Below the pieces are notes generated by a model. The model was given only the letters and a program-made list of their open reading frames with translations. It was not told the DNA's origin and searched no databases. From the NCBI GenBank assembly GCA_934655835.1, contig CAKUHM010000051.1:1-8617 (forward strand): a stretch of 8,617 nucleotides of DNA, written 5' to 3'. The position numbers were made by a program, and so were the translations under genes. Numbering within the stretch: the first letter of the stretch is position 1; the number at the start of each line of letters is the position of its first letter. Of this stretch, positions 1-4,459 are shown in pieces. Source of the DNA: an uncultured Collinsella sp. (GTDB lineage Bacteria > Actinomycetota > Coriobacteriia > Coriobacteriales > Coriobacteriaceae).

Positions 1-1
1 C

Positions 2-484
2 ATGACGGGACAGACCACCTCGCCCTTCGAGGTGCAAACCTCCATGCTCGTCTCACTTCCCCGCGATGAAGGCGGCCTGGGCATCCATATCGCAAACAAC
101 GTCCGCATCCCGCTCAGCGAGGCCGCGCGTTCGCTGTATGACAAAACCTGTTGCTATGCCGATATCCTCATCGAGAGCGCTACCGACAGCATGGGCGTCA
201 TCCTGGAATGCCAGGGCCGCTCCGCTCATGACAACGAAGCCGCAAGCCTCTCCGATGCCGAGCGCACCACCGCCCTCACAAGCATGGGCTACGACGTTAT
301 CCAGATCACCTACGATCAAATCAAAGACACGAAGAGCTTTAACAACATCGCTGAGCTCATCTACAAAAAGGCAAGACTCCCCTACGCGCCGAAGACCAAA
401 CAGGAGCACACCGTCGAAGATGCCCTTCGACGGGAGCTGCTGGTTGATTGGGATGAGCTGTTCGCCGTCAAGCCGGCCAGTTAG
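2..484 (+). CDS. 3' part of a hypothetical protein with a PD-(D/E)xK nuclease-like (DUF559/Vsr-like) C-terminal domain
   Basis: The reading frame is open from the window edge, so the gene probably starts upstream and only its C-terminal 160 residues are visible; the ATG at position 2 has no visible ribosome site. Residues 8-32 (SPFEVQTSMLVSLP, then a GGLGIHIANN segment) resemble the linker before the DUF559-like end domain in many coriobacterial hypothetical proteins. Residues 52-120 fit a small endonuclease fold: YADILIES with Asp54, a strand GVILECQG with Glu69 and Gln71, then SDAERTTALTSMGYDVIQIT, the usual helix and strand of Vsr/DUF559 proteins. The active-site pattern is D-x14-E-x-Q, with Gln where Lys is common. 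Nuclease activity is inferred from the fold pattern only; the cellular role is unknown. The stop overlaps the stop of the convergent downstream gene. It could also be a degenerate, non-catalytic domain. Confidence 0.6.
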   Translation: MTGQTTSPFEVQTSMLVSLPRDEGGLGIHIANNVRIPLSEAARSLYDKTCCYADILIESATDSMGVILECQGRSAHDNEAASLSDAERTTALTSMGYDVIQITYDQIKDTKSFNNIAELIYKKARLPYAPKTKQEHTVEDALRRELLVDWDELFAVKPAS

Positions 485-1329
485 CAGCTGGCGATCAGGG
501 GCGCCGCAGGGACGCCGGAGGCATCAACGCGCTCGGCAAAGCCAGCCTCAGTCAACTCGATGACCTCAGCAAACGTTGTATCGAAGAACTCCTCGGTTAG
601 CAGGCGATACGGCGGATGATCGGGCTCGCCGGGGTTTTCGCGTACAATCTCGTGCATGACGCCGATAGTCTTGAGCACATACTCCTTATGGATGGGATAC
701 TGCCCAAAACGCGTCGCCGCAGTATACAGGCGATCGGTCGCGCGCGGAATCGAAACAATGCCGAGCGTCTTACCAAACCAGTCAAAGTCACCTTGCTTTT
801 TAATACGGAATTCCTCGCACGGCTTGCCGCCGTGCGCCTCCAGGTACTGATTCACGCGCGTATTCCATACGGTATCGGCCACCAGATGCGACCAGACGCC
901 CAGCGTTAAATCGAGCAACGACTGTGCCACGTCCTCGGATGCCAGCGAAAACTCGCCGGCATCCGGCCCGGCAACCGGCTCGGCATCCTTATAGCGCTGA
1001 GGATAGTGCACGCGATTCAGCCGCTCGCGCTCCTCGACAATCGAGGTCGCCGCAGCCGGCGCACCCGCCGGCGCACCCTTAAGCAACGGTGCCACATAGG
1101 TATCCCAAAACTCATGCTCGCGCGGTTTGGGGATAGGCTCGGGCTTGGCAAAGTGCGTGATGCGGTATGGAATGGGGTCGGCAATGCCGGGGACCATATA
1201 GCCCACAAAGATATCCGGAACCACGCAGCCAAACAAAAAGGCATTGCGGTCGCGCACGCTATCGGCAAGCGCACCGGTGCGCTCCAGAAGTCGTTCCGTT
1301 TGAGCGATATGAATGTTCCAGCTTGGCAT
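481..1329 (-). CDS. Zinc-dependent phospholipase C-like protein (PF00882-type)
   Basis: A 282-residue protein starting MPSWNIH, a typical opening of bacterial proteins in the Zn-dependent phospholipase C family. Candidate metal ligands are visible in order: His7 in PSWNIH, Asp39 in FGCVVPDIFVGY, His59 in YRITHF, and the pair His148/Asp152 in GVWSHLVADTVWN, the helical HxxxD signature of the fold. There is no signal peptide, so a cytoplasmic hydrolase is likely; the substrate cannot be told from sequence. The frame continues upstream to 1491, but I chose the ATG at 1329 because the family begins here, a GGGGGTGG ribosome site lies 2-10 nt upstream, and a longer form would run into cbiO. An in-frame ATG at 1341 is less well placed. 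The gene follows cbiO by 79 bp in the same direction but has its own candidate promoter, so a link to the transporter is not required. It is convergent with the left-edge gene. Confidence 0.75.
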   Translation of the reverse strand: MPSWNIHIAQTERLLERTGALADSVRDRNAFLFGCVVPDIFVGYMVPGIADPIPYRITHFAKPEPIPKPREHEFWDTYVAPLLKGAPAGAPAAATSIVEERERLNRVHYPQRYKDAEPVAGPDAGEFSLASEDVAQSLLDLTLGVWSHLVADTVWNTRVNQYLEAHGGKPCEEFRIKKQGDFDWFGKTLGIVSIPRATDRLYTAATRFGQYPIHKEYVLKTIGVMHEIVRENPGEPDHPPYRLLTEEFFDTTFAEVIELTEAGFAERVDASGVPAAPLIASC

Positions 1330-1354
1330 AGCCACCCCCATAAAAACCTGGATA

Positions 1355-1363
1355 ACTATACCA
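1355..1363 (-). promoter_or_regulatory. Candidate extended -10 promoter of the phospholipase C-like gene
   Basis: On the minus strand the spacer after cbiO contains TGG-TATAGT: a five-of-six match to TATAAT (1355-1360) preceded by the TGn extension. No good -35 is seen, which an extended -10 can tolerate. Transcription would begin near 1348 and give a leader of about 19 nt before the ATG at 1329. This is a prediction from consensus only. Confidence 0.4.
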
Positions 1364-1408
1364 TCACGGCAAAGCCGCGCGGGCGCCCACGCATGCTCTA
1401 CGCAGCAA

Positions 1409-2179
1409 CTATTCGGCGACACCGACCTCGGTTCCATACGAAGGTGTGGGCGCCTCGACCACATGGTGATATCGATCGATATAGATCGCACGGGCGCCCA
1501 GGCGACGCACCAAATCCTGGTGGTGTGTGCTCATCAAGACCGTCTTGCCGGCCGCGACGTAGGCCAGCAAGAAGTTGACCACGATGTCGCATGAATCCTC
1601 GTCGAGCCCGTTGGTGGGCTCGTCAAGCACCAGAATATCCGGGTTCATCGACACCACCGCGGCAAGCGCAACGCGCTTTTTTTGCCCGCCCGAGAGCTGA
1701 TAGGGAGAGGCGTCGACCAGATCGGCAACTTGGAACAGCTCCATGGCATCGCGCACGCGGCGCTCGAGCTCGTCCGCCGGCAGGCCCATCTGCGCGGGGC
1801 CAAAGGCGACCTCCTCGCCCACCGTGGCGCAGAACAGCTGCGCGTCGGCATTCTGGAACACAAAGCCCACGCGCTGGTGGAAGCACTGAGCGGCCACAGA
1901 ATCCTTCAGAAACGCCGCATCGACCACGTGCCCGTCAAACAGGTACGAGCCCGTGTCCGCGAGCTCAAGGCCGTTGATGAGGCGCATAATCGTCGTCTTG
2001 CCGCAGCCGTTGGGACCAAGCAGCGCAACGAGCTCGCCGCGATCGACCTGTAGTGACACGCCGTCGACAACCGTATGGCCCGCATAGGAGAACACTACGT
2101 CACGCAGGTCGATGAGCGGCGCGGGGCCGGCGACACCTGCACCGGTTGCGCCCGCCGCCCTATTCGTATCGTTAGCCAA
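1409..2179 (-). CDS. cbiO: Cobalt/nickel ECF transporter ATP-binding protein (CbiO/NikO)
   Basis: A 256-residue ABC ATPase that would power the CbiM-CbiQ importer. All the motifs are present: Walker A GPNGCGKTT (55-63), Q-loop Gln109 in VFQNADAQLF, which is typical of ECF ATPases, signature LSGGQKKR (162-169), Walker B ILVLDEP (182-188) and H-loop His219 in MSTHH. The family usually spans about 240-290 residues, so it looks complete. The start is a TTG at 2179: AGGGAAGGG lies 7 nt upstream and no ATG or GTG is better placed before Walker A. The first 20 residues are rich in Ala and Gly and form no part of the ABC fold. It lies 42 bp after cbiQ with no promoter between, so the two should be cotranscribed. 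Only one ATPase gene is present, as in CbiMNQO/NikMNQO systems with a homodimeric ATPase. Metal choice is set by the M component, not here. Confidence 0.93.
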   Translation of the reverse strand: MANDTNRAAGATGAGVAGPAPLIDLRDVVFSYAGHTVVDGVSLQVDRGELVALLGPNGCGKTTIMRLINGLELADTGSYLFDGHVVDAAFLKDSVAAQCFHQRVGFVFQNADAQLFCATVGEEVAFGPAQMGLPADELERRVRDAMELFQVADLVDASPYQLSGGQKKRVALAAVVSMNPDILVLDEPTNGLDEDSCDIVVNFLLAYVAAGKTVLMSTHHQDLVRRLGARAIYIDRYHHVVEAPTPSYGTEVGVAE

Positions 2180-2221
2180 AACGTCGCCCTTCCCTATTCA
2201 CATCAACAGCCGGCCGGCCAT

Positions 2222-3064
2222 TTACAGCACGGTGCACAGCGCCACCAGCAGCGCCACAACAGCCGCATAGGCCGCATCGCGCCAGCCAAACCCGGCGCGC
2301 GCGGGTGCCGGATACACGCCGGCAAAGCCGCGGCAGGCCATGGCCTCGTCCATCGCACGGCTGCATTCCATCGCCTTGATAAAGGTCATGCCCATGATAC
2401 CCGCGACCGAGTCGGTACGCGAAAATCCCTCAGGCGCGCGGCCCACACTGCGCAGCATGACCGATTCGGTCAGACCGTGCGCCGTGCGGCCCAGCACCTC
2501 GATGTGCTTGAGCGCCATATCAAACGTAAAGATGACCTCGTCGGGCAGATGCAACATCTTGAGCGCCGCCGACATACGGCTCCAGGTGAGCGTCCATGAA
2601 ACGCCCAGCACCAGCGACACGTTAATAAAGGTCTTAAGCGCAATCTTGAGCATGGCGCCCGCGGCAGATGCGCCCAGCAGCAAGGCAGGCAGCGCCAAGA
2701 CCACCGCGAGTCCGGCAGCGCCAAGCGCAGGCACAAAGGTCGCTCGCAGCCCACGCACGGGGCGCACCGTAACAAGCACCAGCGCGATCGCCGCCATCAA
2801 CATGAGATACAGCGGGCTCTGCGTCAGGCATACGCACAAAACGCAGACGAACATCCCCACCAGGCGCACCGGAGCCGAAACACAAGAAAGGGCGCGGTCG
2901 ACGATCGACCCGCCCTCGTGTGCGCCGCCACCCAGGCGAACCCGCTCAAGCAGGCTCGCCAGGTGTAGGACGTTCTTTTGCATCACGCGATGCCGAGCCC
3001 CTGTGGGCTCGTATCGCTCCTCGGCTGCAAGCCAGCTAGGCAGCTCGGCCATTGCCGCGAGCAC
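2222..3064 (-). CDS. cbiQ: Cobalt/nickel ECF transporter transmembrane T component (CbiQ/NikQ)
   Basis: A 280-residue membrane protein that couples the ATPase to the substrate-binding CbiM. Hydrophobic segments lie at about 65-82, 86-101, 110-135, 138-160 and 263-280. A cytoplasmic coupling stretch, about 160-250, includes SRMSAALKMLHLPDEVIFTFDMALKHIEVLGRTAH written here in part as the typical CbiQ pattern, and ends in AMDEAMACRGF, the EcfT-type x-R-G motif (Arg245-Gly246). The start is taken as GTG at 3064, because AAGGA sits 5 nt upstream; the ATG at 3052 would be 17 nt from that site. The gene therefore overlaps the end of cbiM by 29 bp, which points to translational coupling. Only one clear ARG-type motif is visible, whereas many EcfT proteins carry two. 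The identification rests on this motif, the topology and the position between cbiM and cbiO. Confidence 0.87.
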   Translation of the reverse strand: MLAAMAELPSWLAAEERYEPTGARHRVMQKNVLHLASLLERVRLGGGAHEGGSIVDRALSCVSAPVRLVGMFVCVLCVCLTQSPLYLMLMAAIALVLVTVRPVRGLRATFVPALGAAGLAVVLALPALLLGASAAGAMLKIALKTFINVSLVLGVSWTLTWSRMSAALKMLHLPDEVIFTFDMALKHIEVLGRTAHGLTESVMLRSVGRAPEGFSRTDSVAGIMGMTFIKAMECSRAMDEAMACRGFAGVYPAPARAGFGWRDAAYAAVVALLVALCTVL

Positions 3065-4121
3065 CGCTTTCCTTGACCGTCAGCGAAATCAGGCGGAACG
3101 CGATGGTGAGCACCGCCACGCCAATCACGCCCGAAAGAATATACATGGCAGCCTGGCCGGCAAAACCAAGACCCTGCTCCTCGGAATAAGCCTGCAGATA
3201 ATCGCCCGTGGGCAGTGCGTCGGCGAAGGTCGGGATGTCGAGGCCGACCGAAGCCTGCAGGCTGTCGTCGCCAGCCTCCTGGACGGCAGTCGCGGCGCCC
3301 TCGGCGTCCCACTCGCCCCAGGCGTCACCCGTGGCGAGCAGACCGAGCGGCGTGGCCATAACAAGCACGGCGACCAGGATGAGCGTGGGGATCAGCGAGG
3401 TCTTCGTGGCAGTAGCACCCTCGGCGGCAAGCTGGCCGTCAACTGCCTCAGGCCCGACGATAATGCCCGGCGCCGTCTTCTTGATAAAGCCGTAGATGGC
3501 AGCGGTCGCCACGCCCTCGACCACGCCGGCAACCAGCATATGCGGGATCATCATGGCCGGAATGGCAATGGACAGCGGGAAGGGGCAGTACAGCGGCGCA
3601 CCCGAGGCATTGGTGAAGAGCATGGGCTGAATGCCAAACTCGATTGCCGCGCACAGAGCTGCCAGGCACAGGCCGACCCAGCCACTCACGATAGCCGAGA
3701 CCGAGGTGCCCCAGCTCTTGTCGTGCAGACGGCTGTTAAGCGCGCGGAACACAATGGCGGCGGCAAACGGCAGCACGAAGGCCATGTTAAAGCAGTTGGC
3801 GCCAAAGGACAGGATGCCGCCGTCGCCAAACAGCAGCGCCTGCAGCGCCAGCGCGACCGAGACGGCAATGGCCGCGGCCTCGGGGCCCAGCAGCAGCGCA
3901 ATCAGCGCGCCGCCGACGGCGTGACCCGTGGTGCCGCCGGGCAGCGGCACGTTAAACATCATGAGCAAGAAGGAGAACGCGGCGCAAATGCCCAGGAAGG
4001 CCATGTGCTCGCGATCGAGCGTGGCGCGCACCTTCTTGATGCAGTGAACCCATACGGGCACCATCGCCACCGCCATAACGGCATCGGTCTGCGGGGACAG
4101 ATAATTATCGGGAATATGCAT
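3036..4121 (-). CDS. cbiM: Cobalt/nickel ECF transporter substrate-binding membrane protein (CbiM/NikM) with a CbiN/NikN-like C-terminal extension
   Basis: A 361-residue membrane protein, the metal-binding S component of a CbiMQO/NikMQO importer. It begins MHIPDNYLSP. In structures of NikM the metal is held by the Met1 amino group, His2 and His67, and here His2 and His67 (PGGTTGH) fall at exactly those numbers. That fixes the start at ATG 4121 with GAGAGGG just upstream; the frame extends to a TTG at 4133, but this would bury His2 and contains the ribosome site. Residues 1-225 form the CbiM core with several membrane spans. Residues 243-345 add two more hydrophobic helices (about 243-263 and 323-345) around an outward loop with ATPLGLL and AWGEWD, as in CbiM/NikM proteins fused to a PDGLE/NikN-type module. 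No separate cbiN is present, which fits a fusion. Nickel is favoured over cobalt because of the NikR-type operator upstream; protein sequence alone does not decide. Confidence 0.92.
   Translation of the reverse strand: MHIPDNYLSPQTDAVMAVAMVPVWVHCIKKVRATLDREHMAFLGICAAFSFLLMMFNVPLPGGTTGHAVGGALIALLLGPEAAAIAVSVALALQALLFGDGGILSFGANCFNMAFVLPFAAAIVFRALNSRLHDKSWGTSVSAIVSGWVGLCLAALCAAIEFGIQPMLFTNASGAPLYCPFPLSIAIPAMMIPHMLVAGVVEGVATAAIYGFIKKTAPGIIVGPEAVDGQLAAEGATATKTSLIPTLILVAVLVMATPLGLLATGDAWGEWDAEGAATAVQEAGDDSLQASVGLDIPTFADALPTGDYLQAYSEEQGLGFAGQAAMYILSGVIGVAVLTIAFRLISLTVKESGARGNGRAA
3070..3074 (-). promoter_or_regulatory. Ribosome binding site that selects the GTG start of cbiQ
   Basis: AAGGA on the minus strand lies inside the last codons of cbiM, 5 nt before GTG 3064 and 17 nt before the in-frame ATG at 3052. 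The spacing favours the GTG and implies that cbiM and cbiQ translation are coupled. Confidence 0.6.
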
Positions 4122-4145
4122 GAGCCCTCTCAATCAGAACGTTGC

Positions 4146-4173
4146 GTGTTACGTTTCCAACAATCCGTAACAC
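4146..4173 (-). promoter_or_regulatory. Candidate NikR-type operator upstream of cbiM
   Basis: A perfect inverted repeat, GTGTTAC-N14-GTAACAC, is seen here; the symmetry extends to eight bases per arm if the flanking G and C are counted. This layout equals the NikR signal I recall for deltaproteobacteria (same half-sites, 13 or 14 bp apart), and the outer six bases also have the N16 spacing of the enterobacterial NikR site. It ends 24 bp before the cbiM ATG, a position suited to repression of a transporter operon. No nikR gene lies in the window, so the cognate regulator is inferred. As an RNA it could also form a weak hairpin, but no T-run follows. Confidence 0.6.
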
Positions 4174-4190
4174 CGACTCTGCATACTAAC

Positions 4191-4225
4191 AAAAGGGCGC
4201 ACCGCCCACAACGCAGCACGCCCTT
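4191..4225 (-). terminator. Terminator-like hairpin with two alternative pairings, upstream of cbiM
   Basis: On the minus strand, CGCCC (4195-4199) followed by TTTTGTT can pair with the adjacent GGGCG (4203-4207, three-base loop) or with a second upstream copy, AAGGGCG (4219-4225, 19-base loop). The compact form looks like an intrinsic terminator. It may end transcripts leaking from pheT, or act as an attenuator if the cbiM transcript starts upstream of it. The two competing pairings are seen in sequence; their function is a guess. Confidence 0.45.
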
Positions 4226-4237
4226 GCAATACGTACG

Positions 4238-4266
4238 TTATTAACCCAGGTCCACGCACCGTTCAA
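4238..4266 (-). promoter_or_regulatory. Candidate promoter for the cbiMQO operon
   Basis: On the minus strand TTGAAC (4261-4266) is followed after 17 nt by TAATAA (4238-4243). The -35 matches TTGACA well; the -10 is weak. Transcription would start near 4231 and give a leader of about 110 nt with the terminator-like hairpin and the operator inside it, which is an unusual order. A promoter nearer the operator was sought, but TTGTTA (4187-4192) is followed only by a poor -10. Confidence 0.3.
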
Positions 4267-4313
4267 TAAAGGCCCATGCACTCCCAACTTTCCGGTCACC
4301 CGGAAGAAGGTGC

Positions 4314-4459
4314 GGTCCGCTCGCAACAAGGTTAACGCAGGAACCCGCCCCCGAGAGGGGTTTTCTAAGGCAACATCCCGCAGCCGCGAAGCGGCGAGGA
4401 CGTTGCCGTGAAAACCCCGCAGGGGGCGGGTTCCGAACGGCAAAGATTACGAGCGGACC
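4314..4459. repeat. Nested, nearly concentric inverted repeat at the end of pheT
   Basis: Three inverted repeats share almost one centre (about 4387-4389). The outer pair is a perfect 10 bp, 4314-4323 with 4450-4459, the latter inside the last codons of pheT. The middle pair, 4340-4374 with 4402-4434, matches at 28 positions in blocks of 13, 9 and 6, broken by two small internal loops. The inner pair, 4383-4387 with 4391-4395, is a perfect 5 bp with a GAA loop. Each middle arm also contains its own C5/G4 hairpin plus TTTT. It may be a terminator, a structured RNA or an intergenic repeat element; copies elsewhere cannot be checked here. Confidence 0.75.
4411..4426 (-). terminator. Candidate intrinsic terminator of pheST
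   Basis: On the minus strand CCCC-C, a TGC loop and GGGG are followed by TTTT and lie about 20 nt after the pheT stop. The stem is short but all G-C. It is part of one arm of the larger inverted repeat, so in RNA it competes with pairing to the opposite arm. A mirror copy on the plus strand is at 4348-4364. Confidence 0.5.

Larger units (their letters stand above)
4122..4446 (-). other. Structured intergenic region between pheT and cbiM
   Basis: No gene is supported in these 325 bp. On the minus strand, in transcription order, I see the inward arms of a long inverted repeat just after pheT, a short hairpin of six base pairs capped by a GTGA tetraloop (4290-4305), a stem pairing TTATTGAAC with GTTAATAA (one bulge, about 4238-4269) that coincides with a candidate promoter, a terminator-like hairpin ending in TTTTGTT, and an operator-like perfect inverted repeat next to cbiM. 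The B12-box (GCCACTG) and other cobalamin-riboswitch landmarks were looked for and not seen. No tRNA fold was recognised. Confidence 0.6.

Noticed and set aside
1377..1392. GC-rich palindrome after cbiO as a terminator
   Set aside because: The arms pair well (with one wobble) but there is almost no loop and no T-run follows, so an intrinsic terminator is not supported.
1330..1491. Longer N-terminus for the phospholipase C-like protein
   Set aside because: The extension overlaps the cbiO 3' end, has no ribosome site, and the family starts at MPSWNIH.
2340..4244. 634-codon plus-strand frame opposite cbiQ and cbiM
   Set aside because: The opposite strand encodes clear CbiM and CbiQ; this translation is rich in Arg, Ala and Ser without motifs and spans the intergenic region, as a shadow would.
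4122..4446. Possible cobalamin riboswitch upstream of cbiM
   Set aside because: The B12-box and the other conserved blocks were looked for on the minus strand and are absent.
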